Positions 33,768 to 40,911 of a DNA stretch of 46,851 nucleotides are shown one piece after another (within the stretch, counting starts at the first letter, position 1; each line of letters begins with the position of its first letter). The translations under genes and the position numbers were made by a program. Source of the DNA: Rhizobiales bacterium 32-66-11 (lineage in GTDB: Bacteria; Pseudomonadota; Alphaproteobacteria; Rhizobiales; Xanthobacteraceae). The DNA is taken from NCBI GenBank assembly GCA_002304505.1, contig NCEH01000090.1, positions 1 through 46,851 of the forward strand, read 5' to 3'. The notes under the pieces are model-generated. The model saw only the letters and a list, made by a program, of their open reading frames with translations. It searched no databases and was not told where the DNA came from.

Positions 33768-33971
33768 ATGATGCTGTTCCCGAAGGAATTCGATGACCAG
33801 GGCGCCCGCGCGCACGGTATTCAACGCGGCTGGTGGGCGGTGTCCTCCGATGACACGCCGATCTCCGGCCCCTATCCCAGCCGCGAAGCCGCACTGGTGG
33901 GCATCGCCAAGCGGGGCGAGGACCAGCCCAGCGGACGGCCGGGAGAAGATCCCGTCCCGCCGCCCGAATAA
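33768..33971 (+). CDS. small stress-associated protein of unknown function
   Basis: 67 residues: starts MMLFPKEFDDQGARAHGIQR, continues GWWAVSSDDTPISGPYPSREAALVGIAKRG and ends in a Pro/Glu-rich tail. The ATG is preceded by GGGAG at four to eight bases. The middle part resembles short conserved proteins with a GWxxxxxDxxxSGPYxSREAA pattern, perhaps a single beta-hairpin/helix unit. It has an exact EcfG promoter directly upstream, so it is probably made under general stress. No catalytic residues are evident. Confidence 0.65.
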   Translation: MMLFPKEFDDQGARAHGIQRGWWAVSSDDTPISGPYPSREAALVGIAKRGEDQPSGRPGEDPVPPPE

Positions 33972-34057
33972 GCGGGCCGCCTGTCTGGAAAAAAGCGGGC
34001 CGGCCGTGCCGGCCCATTCGCTCGCATATGCCAGAGACCGTTTTAAAGGCGGAGACC

Positions 34058-34084
34058 CGATCAGGCTGTTTCTACCTGATCGGA
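34058..34084. terminator. hairpin between the 33768 gene and DUF2934 gene
   Basis: CCGATCAGG and CCTGATCGG form a perfect 9-bp stem around CTGTTTCTA between two convergent genes, eight bases beyond the DUF2934 stop. Confidence 0.45.
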
Positions 34085-34091
34085 TCCGGCT

Positions 34092-34361
34092 TTACCGCCG
34101 CGGCTGCAGCTTGCGGGGCGCTTCCATCTCGCCCTGGTCCGTGAGGGTGGGAAACTCCCCCTGATTGTCGAGCGCGACCGTGGAATCCTCGACCGACGGC
34201 TCGCCGTCGCCCACCGGCTTGGTGGTGGAAAGATAATTTTCCTGCTGCGCCACCAATTCGCGCGCCATGTCCCAATGCACGTCGCTGCGCCCCTCAGGGC
34301 ACCCCTCTTCCTGCCAGATCTGGTAGGCCTTGTGGCGGATCTTGTCCTGTTCCGTGTCCAT
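34092..34361 (-). CDS. DUF2934 protein
   Basis: 89 residues from MDTEQDKIRHKAYQIWQEEGCPEGRSDVHWDMARELVAQQ, the DUF2934 signature (I-xx-AY-x-W-xx-G-x-PEGR-xx-HW). The remainder is a polar, probably disordered tail. The ATG is chosen because GAGGTGA lies six bases upstream and the family begins here; the very long open frame upstream is antisense to other genes. DUF2934 proteins are frequent in Rhizobiales and often stress-induced; no activity is known. A near-consensus EcfG-like promoter lies upstream. Confidence 0.8.
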   Translation of the reverse strand: MDTEQDKIRHKAYQIWQEEGCPEGRSDVHWDMARELVAQQENYLSTTKPVGDGEPSVEDSTVALDNQGEFPTLTDQGEMEAPRKLQPRR

Positions 34362-34391
34362 GCGCGTCACCTCAGTGGGGTTCGGCAGCAG

Positions 34392-34417
34392 AACTTGCGG
34401 GTGGCACGCCATGTTCC
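34392..34417 (-). promoter_or_regulatory. near-consensus EcfG-type promoter
   Basis: On the minus strand GGAAC (34417-34413), a 17-base spacer and AGTT (34395-34392), one base off the CGTT consensus, 31 bases upstream of the DUF2934 start. Confidence 0.45.
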
Positions 34418-34525
34418 CGGCGCAGACGGAACGGCAAATATCAATAATATGTGCGCGTACAACTGCACCGCTTAAAATAAACCAGAGCCATTGCTTCGGC
34501 ACAGCTTGCGAATGCATCGCATTTT

Positions 34526-34550
34526 GGAACAACGCGCAGGACGCGGGGTT
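34526..34550 (+). promoter_or_regulatory. EcfG-type promoter of the DUF892 pseudogene
   Basis: GGAAC at 34526-34530, a 16-base spacer and GGTT at 34547-34550, 60 bases upstream of the DUF892 start. One base differs from CGTT. Confidence 0.5.
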
Positions 34551-34609
34551 AAAGGGGCAGCGGGCGCAGGAGCGTCCGGCTACAAATCCCCACCAGCGAG
34601 GACCGCACC

Positions 34610-35000
34610 ATGGGCTTCTTCTCCAAAGACATTCAGACCATGGATGATCTGTTCGTCCACACCCTGCGATGTGACGCGCGTGGAGGAAGTGTTCTCCATG
34701 CACGGCGCGGCGGCCAAGACCGTCACCTGCCCGGCGATCGACGGCATCATCAAGGAAGCCGAGGAAGTCGCCGGCGAGGTCGAGGACAAGGAAGTGCTCG
34801 ACGCCGCGCTGGCCGCCGCCGCGCAGGCGGTGGAGCATTACGAGATCACCCGCTACGGCACGCTCATCGCCTGGGCCAAGCGCCTCGGCCGCGCCGATTG
34901 CGCGAGCGTGCTCCAGCGCAATCTCGACGAGGAAAAGGCCGCCGACAAGAAGCTGACCTCCATCGCCGAATCCAAGCTCAACATCCGCGCGGCGGAATAG
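34610..35000 (+). pseudogene. DUF892 ferritin-like gene with internal frameshifting deletion
   Basis: The gene begins normally (MGFFSKDIQTMDDLFVHTL, ATG 34610, ribosome-binding site weak) and then loses frame. In another frame it resumes as VTRVEEVFSMHGAAAKTVTCPAIDGIIKEAEEVAGEVEDKEVLDAALAAAAQAVEHYEITRYGTLIAWAKRLG and ends normally at 35000. Compared with the intact copy at 5249, about 40 residues are missing at the junction near 34667, corresponding to DIYYAEKKILKALPKM through to the second helix. This removes half of the predicted metal ligands. The EcfG-like promoter is kept. It is a pseudogene or an assembly error. Confidence 0.82.
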
Positions 35001-35040
35001 TCCCCGCGGACGGTGCCGGCGGCCACCCGCCGGCACCGCA

Positions 35041-35107
35041 CCTGCTCGTGAAACCCACCTGCTCGTGAAACCCACCTGCTCGTGAAACCCACCTGCTCGT
35101 GAAACCA
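35041..35107. repeat. 17-bp tandem repeat, four copies
   Basis: The unit CCTGCTCGTGAAACCCA is repeated at 35041, 35058, 35075 and 35092, identical except for one base missing at the end of the last copy. It fills the gap between the DUF892 pseudogene and the SDR gene, ending 28 bases before the SDR start. With a period of 17 and no spacers it is not a CRISPR. Confidence 0.9.
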
Positions 35108-35135
35108 CTTGCGCATGAACCATATGGAGCACGCC

Positions 35136-36128
35136 ATGAGCGCCAGCGCCTCGAAGGCCGGAGCGTCCCGGACCAGCGCGGACTATCGCAGGATCCAGAA
35201 CACCGCCGAGCACAAGGAGGCGGTGCGGCCTGACGAGAAGGCGGACCCCGCGCAGACCAGCGCTCCGCAGACCGGCGCGCGCGCCTATCCCGTCCCGCCC
35301 CTGCCCCGCCAGCATCTGGCCAAGCCCGGCGCGGAATCCGCGCTCGACCCCGCGCCGCTCTATGACGCGCCTTTCTACAAGGGTTCGGACAAGCTGAAGG
35401 GCATGGCCGCGCTGATCACGGGCGCGGATTCCGGAATCGGTCGCGCGGTCGCGCTCCTGTTCGCACGCGAAGGGGCAGACATCGCCATCGTCTATCTGGA
35501 CGAGCACGCCGATGCGCAGGAGACCAAGCGCGCGGTGGAGCGGGAAGGCGCGCGTTGCATCATCATCAGCGGCGATGTGGCCGATGCCGGCTTCTGCCGC
35601 AAAACGGTGGAAAGCGTGGTCGAAACCTTCGGCAAGCTCGACATCCTCGTGAACAATGCCGCCTTCCAGCAGCATGGCGAGATGCTTGAGGACCTCGACG
35701 AGGCGCAGTTCGACCGCACGCTGAAGACCAATCTCTACGGATATTTCCACATGGCCAAGGCGGCCGCGCCGCACATCGGCCCGGGCGGCTCGATCATCAA
35801 TACCGGCTCCATCACCGGCATCATGGGCAGCGCCAATCTTCTGGATTATTCCATGACCAAGGGCGGCATCCACGCCTTCACCCGCGCGCTTGCGGGCCAG
35901 CTCCTGCCGCGCAGCATCCGCGTGAACGCCGTGGCGCCCGGACCGGTCTGGACGCCGCTGAACCCCGCGGACCGTGACGCGCAGGATGTGAGCCAGTTCG
36001 GCGCGCAGACCAAGATGAAGCGGCCCGCGCAACCGGAAGAGATCGCGCCCGCCTACGTCTTTCTCGCCTCGCCCCAATGCTCCAGCTTCATCACCGGTGA
36101 GATCTTGCCGATCATCGGCGGCTATTAA
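35136..36128 (+). CDS. SDR oxidoreductase of the long stress-associated type (YghA-like)
   Basis: 330 residues from MSASASKAGASRTSADYRRIQ; GGAG lies six bases upstream of this ATG. An N-terminal extension of about 85 residues, rich in Pro/Ala and typical of the YghA/YhdF group (ending in YKGSDKLKGMAALITG), precedes the Rossmann core. GADSGIGRA, NNAAF, Ser in NTGSITG and YSMTK are intact, followed by PGPVWTPLNPADRDAQDVSQFG and the usual end TGEILPIIGGY. The family is annotated as general stress SDRs of unknown substrate. It follows the four-copy 17-bp repeat and probably has its own promoter there. Confidence 0.88.
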   Translation: MSASASKAGASRTSADYRRIQNTAEHKEAVRPDEKADPAQTSAPQTGARAYPVPPLPRQHLAKPGAESALDPAPLYDAPFYKGSDKLKGMAALITGADSGIGRAVALLFAREGADIAIVYLDEHADAQETKRAVEREGARCIIISGDVADAGFCRKTVESVVETFGKLDILVNNAAFQQHGEMLEDLDEAQFDRTLKTNLYGYFHMAKAAAPHIGPGGSIINTGSITGIMGSANLLDYSMTKGGIHAFTRALAGQLLPRSIRVNAVAPGPVWTPLNPADRDAQDVSQFGAQTKMKRPAQPEEIAPAYVFLASPQCSSFITGEILPIIGGY

Positions 36129-36140
36129 GCCCTCGGGCGT

Positions 36141-37061
36141 TCAGGCGAGGAAGGCCAGCACTTCGGCCAGCGTCTCGCGCGGGCATTCCTCCTGGGGCGT
36201 GTGACCGCAGGGTAGCGCGCGGCCGCGCACGTCGTCCGCCTTCTCGCGCCAGGTCTCCAGCACGTCATAGAGCGCGCCCACCGTGCCGAGGCCGCCCCAC
36301 AAGGCGAGCAGCGGCGCGGTGATGCGCTTGTCCGCATTCTCCGCGTCATGGTCGAGATCTATGGTGGCGGCGGCGCGATAATCCTCGCAGATGGCGTGGA
36401 TGGTCGCGGGCGTATAACAGCGCAGATATTCGGCGAAGGCGGCCGGCTCCGTGGCGCCGGAAATCTTGATCTGCCCGCTGATATGCTCGTTCAGGAAGTA
36501 TTCGCGATCATTCCCGATCATCCGCTCCGGCAAGGGAAAGCGCTGGATCAGGAAGAACCACCAGAAATAGCGCGTGGCGAACGCCTTGTCGGTGCGCGCA
36601 TACATGGTGGCGGTGGGGGCGATGTCGAACAAAGCGAGGCGCTCCACGGCGGCGGGAAAATCCAGCGCCATGCGATGCGCCACCCGCGCGCCGCGATCGT
36701 GCGCCACCAGAGCGAAGCGATCGAAGCCGAAGCGGCGCATGAGCGCGATCTGGTCCTTCGCCATCTCGCGCTTGGAATAGGCGATATGGCTCTCCCCGCC
36801 CTCCGGCTTGGAACTGTCGCCATAGCCGCGCAGATCGGCGGCGATCACGGTGTGGGTGCGCGCCAGCTCCGGGGCGATCTTGCGCCAGGTCACATGGGTC
36901 TGGGGATGGCCGTGGAGCAGCAGCAGCGGCGGCCCCTCCCCCGCCTTTGCGGCGCGCAGCGTGATGCCGCCGCCCACATCCACGTCCAGCAGGTCGAACC
37001 CCTCCATGAGGGGCGCGGGACCGAAGGAAACGATGTCGGCGGTCTCGCTCAGGCCAGCCAT
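36141..37061 (-). CDS. alpha/beta hydrolase, fluoroacetate/haloacetate dehalogenase-like
   Basis: 306 residues from MAGLSETADIVSFG; AAGGGA lies five bases upstream and the ATG overlaps the leuD 3' end by 13 bases. LLLLHGHPQTH, HDRGARVAHR (nucleophile Asp122, Arg123 and Arg126), LALFDIAPT (Asp146) and CGHTPQEECP (catalytic His) match haloacid dehalogenases of the FAcD group. Where FAcD has the fluoride-pocket His-Trp pair this protein has Trp-Trp (167-168), so C-F cleavage is doubtful; chloride release or plain ester/lactone hydrolysis are alternatives. It is coupled to leuD and probably acts in the same catabolic route. Confidence 0.8.
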   Translation of the reverse strand: MAGLSETADIVSFGPAPLMEGFDLLDVDVGGGITLRAAKAGEGPPLLLLHGHPQTHVTWRKIAPELARTHTVIAADLRGYGDSSKPEGGESHIAYSKREMAKDQIALMRRFGFDRFALVAHDRGARVAHRMALDFPAAVERLALFDIAPTATMYARTDKAFATRYFWWFFLIQRFPLPERMIGNDREYFLNEHISGQIKISGATEPAAFAEYLRCYTPATIHAICEDYRAAATIDLDHDAENADKRITAPLLALWGGLGTVGALYDVLETWREKADDVRGRALPCGHTPQEECPRETLAEVLAFLA

Positions 37062-37657
37062 GGATTTCCCTTGAGATAGGCGGTTTCGAAGGCGGCGATG
37101 TCGTCGCGCGCCTGCAAGGTGGTGCCGATGGCGTCGAGCCCGCGCACCAGCGCGTCCTTGCGCGTCGCCTCGATCTCGAAGCGCAGCGAAAGCCCGGCGG
37201 CGGAGATGGTCTGGTTCGGCAAGTCGATGACGATCCGGCAGGTGTCGGGGTCGCTCGCGCGCGCCGAGAGCGCGGCCACGTCCTCCTGTGGCAGGGTGAT
37301 CGCCAGCAGGCCGTTGCGCGCGCAATTGTCGAAGAAAATGCCGGCGAACGAGGTGCCGATCAGCGCGCGGATGCCGTTCTGCGAGAGCCCCCACACCGCA
37401 TGCTCGCGGCTCGATCCACAGCCGAAATTCTCGCCCACCACCAGGAACGACGCCGCCCGCCAGGGCTCGCGATTGAGCACGAAATCCGCGCGCGGCGCGC
37501 CGTCCGGCCCATAGCGCAAGGCGGCGAAGGTGCCCTCCTTCAGGCCGGAGCGGTCCACGCCCTTCAGGAATTGCTTGGGCATGAGGACGTCGGTATCGAC
37601 ATTGGCCGCCGGCAGCGGCGCGGCGATGCCCTCGACCCGTGTGAAAGGCTGCATCAT
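37049..37657 (-). CDS. leuD: 3-isopropylmalate dehydratase small subunit-type protein
   Basis: 202 residues from MMQPFTRVEGIAAPLPAANVDTDVLMPKQFLKGVDRSG. The aconitase swivel domain signature NVDTDVLMPKQF and the substrate-binding loop GENFGCGSSREHAVW are intact. The ATG overlaps the leuC stop as ATGA. It forms the heterodimeric hydro-lyase with the large subunit and isomerises a 2-alkylmalate type compound. It lies in a catabolic-looking cluster (GntR, SDR, hydrolase, Liv importer) rather than with leuA/leuB, so the natural substrate may not be isopropylmalate. Confidence 0.85.
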   Translation of the reverse strand: MMQPFTRVEGIAAPLPAANVDTDVLMPKQFLKGVDRSGLKEGTFAALRYGPDGAPRADFVLNREPWRAASFLVVGENFGCGSSREHAVWGLSQNGIRALIGTSFAGIFFDNCARNGLLAITLPQEDVAALSARASDPDTCRIVIDLPNQTISAAGLSLRFEIEATRKDALVRGLDAIGTTLQARDDIAAFETAYLKGNPWLA

Positions 37658-39072
37658 TCGGCTCCGAGATAGGGGCGCGGATCGCAGATGCGGCCCGCGA
37701 GCGCCGCCGCCGCGACCATGGCCGGGCTCATGAGATGGGTGCGCCCGCCCGTGCCCTGGCGCCCCTCGAAATTGCGGTTGGTGCTGGAGGCGCAACGCTC
37801 GCCCGCGCCCAGCACGTCGTCATTCATGGCGAGGCACATGGAGCAGCCGGACTGGCGCCATTCGAAGCCGGCATCGGCGAAGATGCGGTCCAGCCCCTCT
37901 TCTTCCGCCTGCCGCTTCACCGCGCTCGATCCCGGCACCACCATGGCCCGCACGCCCGGCGCGACCGTGTGCCCGCGCACCACGGAAGCGGCGTCGCGCA
38001 GATCCTCGATGCGGGCATTGGTGCAGGAGCCGATGAAGGCGCGCTGGATGGCGATCTCCTCCAGCGCCGTGCCGGGGCTAAGGCCCATATAGGCGAGCGC
38101 CCGCTCCATGTCGCGCCGCCGGTCGGGGTCGGCCTCGCGCGCCGGGTCGGGCACCTGCCCGCCGATGGGCGCGGCCTGGTCCGGGCTGGTGCCCCAGGTC
38201 ACCATGGGGGCGATGGCCCCGGCATCAATGCGCACTTCGCGGTCGAACACCGCATCGGCATCGCTCGCCAGTTCCCGCCAGCGGGAAACCGCCAAATCCC
38301 ACAATTCACCCTTGGGCGCGCGCGGGCGATCCTTCAGATAGGCGAAGACGGTCTCGTCGGGTGCGATGAGGGCGCCGCGCGCGCCGCATTCCACCGCCAT
38401 GTTGCAGAGGGTCATGCGGCCTTCCATGCTGAGGGCGGAAATGGCCTCGCCGGCAAATTCCACCGCAGAACCTGTGGCCCCGGAGGCGCCGATGTCGCGG
38501 ATCAGCGCCATTACGATGTCCTTCGCCCGCACCCCCGGCCCGAGGCGGCCGGAGACCGTCACGCGCAGGGATTTCAGGCGCTGGTAGACCAGGGTCTGGG
38601 TCGCCAGATAATGCTCGATGTCGGAGGTGCCGATGCCGAAGCCAAGCGTGCCGAACGCCCCGTAGGTTGTGGTGTGGCTGTCGCCGGCGGCGATCACCAG
38701 GCCCGGCAGCACGAGGCCGATCTCGGGCATCACCACATGCTCGATCCCCTGCTGGGGATGCAGCACATCGAACAATTCGATGCCGAAATCCCGGCAGTTT
38801 TCCGCGAAATAGACCGCTTGGCGCTGCGCCTCTTCATCCGGCATGCGGGCGGTGCGGGCGCTGGCGGTGGAGTTCACATGGTCCACCGTGCCGAGCGCCG
38901 CCTTCGGCCGCCATAAGGGCCGGCCCGCCTCGCGCAGGCCGGTGAATGCCTGGGGACTGGTGTATTCGTTGAGTACGGTGCGGTCGATATAAAGCAGCAC
39001 CTGCCGCCCGTCCGCATCGAGGCGGCGGACGGTGTGGGCGTCCACCAGCTTGTCATAAAGTGTTTTCGCCAC
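37654..39072 (-). CDS. leuC: 3-isopropylmalate dehydratase large subunit-type protein
   Basis: 472 residues starting at GTG 39072 (VAKTLYDKLVDAHTVRRLDADGRQVLLYIDRTVLNEYTSPQAF). GDSHTTTYGAFGTLGFGIGTSDIEHYLATQTL and the three [4Fe-4S] cysteines are visible: one in GSCTNARIEDL and two in SGCSMCLAMNDD. Length and domain order fit LeuC. The longer frame upstream has no family similarity. It is followed by leuD with a 4-base overlap and preceded by an SDR gene on the same strand after a 124-bp gap. Housekeeping leucine synthesis is possible, but the surroundings suggest a catabolic paralogue. Confidence 0.87.
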   Translation of the reverse strand: MAKTLYDKLVDAHTVRRLDADGRQVLLYIDRTVLNEYTSPQAFTGLREAGRPLWRPKAALGTVDHVNSTASARTARMPDEEAQRQAVYFAENCRDFGIELFDVLHPQQGIEHVVMPEIGLVLPGLVIAAGDSHTTTYGAFGTLGFGIGTSDIEHYLATQTLVYQRLKSLRVTVSGRLGPGVRAKDIVMALIRDIGASGATGSAVEFAGEAISALSMEGRMTLCNMAVECGARGALIAPDETVFAYLKDRPRAPKGELWDLAVSRWRELASDADAVFDREVRIDAGAIAPMVTWGTSPDQAAPIGGQVPDPAREADPDRRRDMERALAYMGLSPGTALEEIAIQRAFIGSCTNARIEDLRDAASVVRGHTVAPGVRAMVVPGSSAVKRQAEEEGLDRIFADAGFEWRQSGCSMCLAMNDDVLGAGERCASSTNRNFEGRQGTGGRTHLMSPAMVAAAALAGRICDPRPYLGAE

Positions 39073-39196
39073 AGTTCCGCTCTCTGCTCGTCCGGCTTGG
39101 GCGGCGATCATGCACCGGATCGCCGCCCGGGGGTGATGCAAGCTGCGCATGAATGCGTGCGCGAACCGGCATGCAGATCGGTGTGAATGCCCGGCG

Positions 39197-39973
39197 CTAC
39201 ACCAGCATCTGCATGTCGCCGTCGATCGCGATCGCCTGGCCGGAAATGGTCGCGCCGAGGGGAGAGGCGAGGAACACCGCCATGTTGGCGAGATGCTGGG
39301 GCGGGATCAGGCATTTCAGCGAGGTGGCGGACAGCGCCATGGCCTGCACCTCGGCCATGGACATATTGCGCTCGCGCGCCTTGTTCTCGAACACCGAGCG
39401 GATGCGCGGCCCATCCACCGAGCCGGGCAAAATCGCATTGGCGCGAATGCCGAATTCGCCCAGCTCCATGGCCAGCGACTTGATGAAGCCGATCACCCCC
39501 CATTTCGCCGCCGCATAAGGCGAGCGCAAGGGAAAGCCGAACCGCCCGGCGGCTGAGGACAGGCCGATGATGGAGGGATTGGAACTCGCCTTCAGCGCCG
39601 GCACGGCAAGGCGCGTCACGTTGAAATGGCCGGTGATGTCCACCGCGAGGGTCCGGTCCCAGTCGGCGGGGTCGATCTGGTCCACGCGTCCCGTGGGCCC
39701 AGCGATGCCGGCATTGTTCACCAGCACGTCGAGCCCGCCGAGGCGCGACAGCGCGGCATCCATGAACACCTGCACGCCGGCGCGGTCGGCGACGTCGCAA
39801 TAGCTGCCGGTCAGGTCGGGATCGTTCTGCGGCAGAGCGGCGAGCGCGGATTCGTCCACATCGCACACTTCCACCCGCGCGCCCTCGCGGGCGAAGGCGC
39901 GGGCGATCTCCAGGCCGATGCCTCCGGCCCCGGCCGTCACGATGGTGCGCAGGCCGGCAATTCCCATGTCCAT
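39197..39973 (-). CDS. short-chain dehydrogenase/reductase of the second catabolic locus
   Basis: 258 residues from MDMGIAGLRTIVTAGAGGIGLEIARAF; GAGGGAGAG precedes the start. TAGAGGIG, VEVCDVDES (Asp after beta-2, favouring NAD), VNNAGIAG, Ser in GLSSAAGRF and YAAAK are intact. The C-terminus ISGQAIAIDGDMQMLV is typical. It is the first structural gene after the GntR regulator and probably oxidises a hydroxyl group of the imported carboxylate (inference from context). Confidence 0.87.
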   Translation of the reverse strand: MDMGIAGLRTIVTAGAGGIGLEIARAFAREGARVEVCDVDESALAALPQNDPDLTGSYCDVADRAGVQVFMDAALSRLGGLDVLVNNAGIAGPTGRVDQIDPADWDRTLAVDITGHFNVTRLAVPALKASSNPSIIGLSSAAGRFGFPLRSPYAAAKWGVIGFIKSLAMELGEFGIRANAILPGSVDGPRIRSVFENKARERNMSMAEVQAMALSATSLKCLIPPQHLANMAVFLASPLGATISGQAIAIDGDMQMLV

Positions 39974-40027
39974 GGCGTCTCTCCCTCGGCGTTTCGCCGT
40001 TCTTGATTGGGTCCGCGCGGCGCCGGT

Positions 40028-40771
40028 TCAGTCCGGCAGGATGCCGCGCGAGAGGATGAAGTCTCCGGCGCTCCAGATGTCCGCCAGCAGCGCCTCGCGC
40101 GCGGCGGTGCCGTCGCGCCGGCGCATGGCCTCCACCAGGGCCGCGTGATGGATGTGCGCCTCGCCCTCGCGCACGCGCTCCGGCCCGGCCTGGAAATCGA
40201 GGTTGAGCACCGGGCCGATCTGCAGCCACAGGCTCTCGATCATGGTGAACAAGGTCGGCAGGCGGGCCGCGCGATAGAGCGCGAAATGCAAATCCTTGTT
40301 GAAATGCATGGCGGCGGCGCCGTCGGGCCGGGGCTTGTCCCGCTCGGCGGCGAACGCGCGCTCGCAGCGCAATATTTCTTCGAGATCGGCCGCATCCGCA
40401 TTCACCGCCGCTGTCTCGGCCGCAAGACCCTCCAGGCTGGAGCGGATGAGGCGCAATTCCTCGAACCGCGCCCGCGACATGAGCGGCACGCGCACGGCGC
40501 GGTTGGGCAGCACCTCCAGCGCATTCTCGGCGGCAAGGCGCGAGACCGCCTCACGTACCGGCATGGCGCTGGTGCCGATGGCGCTCGCGAGCCCGCGCAG
40601 CGTGAACCGCTCGCCCGGCGCGGCGCGGCCCGCCAGCAGCAATTCCTTGAGGTCGCGATAGACCGTGTCCGCCAGCGTGACGCGCACGATGCGGCCCATG
40701 CGGGTGCCGAGCGTTTCGTCGCTTGCCGGAGCGGGTTCGTCGGCGGGGAGAGGCTTGTGTTCCATCACCAT
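40028..40771 (-). CDS. GntR-family regulator (FCD/FadR-type)
   Basis: 247 residues from MVMEHKPLPADEPAP. The winged helix is at about 35-95 (LADTVYRDLKELLLAGRAAPGERFTLRGLASAIGTSAMPVREAVSRLAAENALEVLPNRAVRVPLMSR). An all-helical FCD ligand domain follows with conserved metal-binding-type residues: Asp/Asn in FNKDLHFALYRAA, His in EAHIHHAALVEAMRRRD. FCD regulators bind small carboxylic acids and repress their catabolic genes. It is divergent from the binding-protein gene, with a palindromic candidate operator between them, and cotranscribed with or just upstream of the SDR-leuCD genes. The exact start (40771 or 40765) is uncertain. Confidence 0.88.
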   Translation of the reverse strand: MVMEHKPLPADEPAPASDETLGTRMGRIVRVTLADTVYRDLKELLLAGRAAPGERFTLRGLASAIGTSAMPVREAVSRLAAENALEVLPNRAVRVPLMSRARFEELRLIRSSLEGLAAETAAVNADAADLEEILRCERAFAAERDKPRPDGAAAMHFNKDLHFALYRAARLPTLFTMIESLWLQIGPVLNLDFQAGPERVREGEAHIHHAALVEAMRRRDGTAAREALLADIWSAGDFILSRGILPD

Positions 40772-40773
40772 CG

Positions 40774-40801
40774 TCTGCTAAGTGTGATCACAGATAACAG
40801 A
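40774..40801. promoter_or_regulatory. palindromic candidate operator for the FCD regulator
   Basis: TGTGATCACA (40783-40792) is a perfect 10-bp palindrome, flanked at equal distance by TCTG (40774-40777) and CAGA (40798-40801), all symmetric about one centre. It begins three bases upstream of the GntR start, so repressor binding there would affect its own gene and the divergent importer. Confidence 0.55.
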
Positions 40802-40911
40802 TTGCCGCGCCAATCGGCAACATTTCCGTCGTCGGATGCAAGGAGGACCCGCCCGCAAGGCGTCAACCTCCTGCGGTTCCCGGCGCGGAACCACAGGGAA
40901 GAAACAACGCC

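Noticed and set aside
35041..35107. CRISPR array
   Set aside because: The 17-bp repeats are directly adjacent with no spacers, and no cas genes are present.
34362..36077. N-terminal extension of the DUF2934 gene to 661 residues
   Set aside because: The added part is antisense to the SDR and the DUF892 pseudogene; the DUF2934 domain starts exactly at the internal ATG with a ribosome-binding site.
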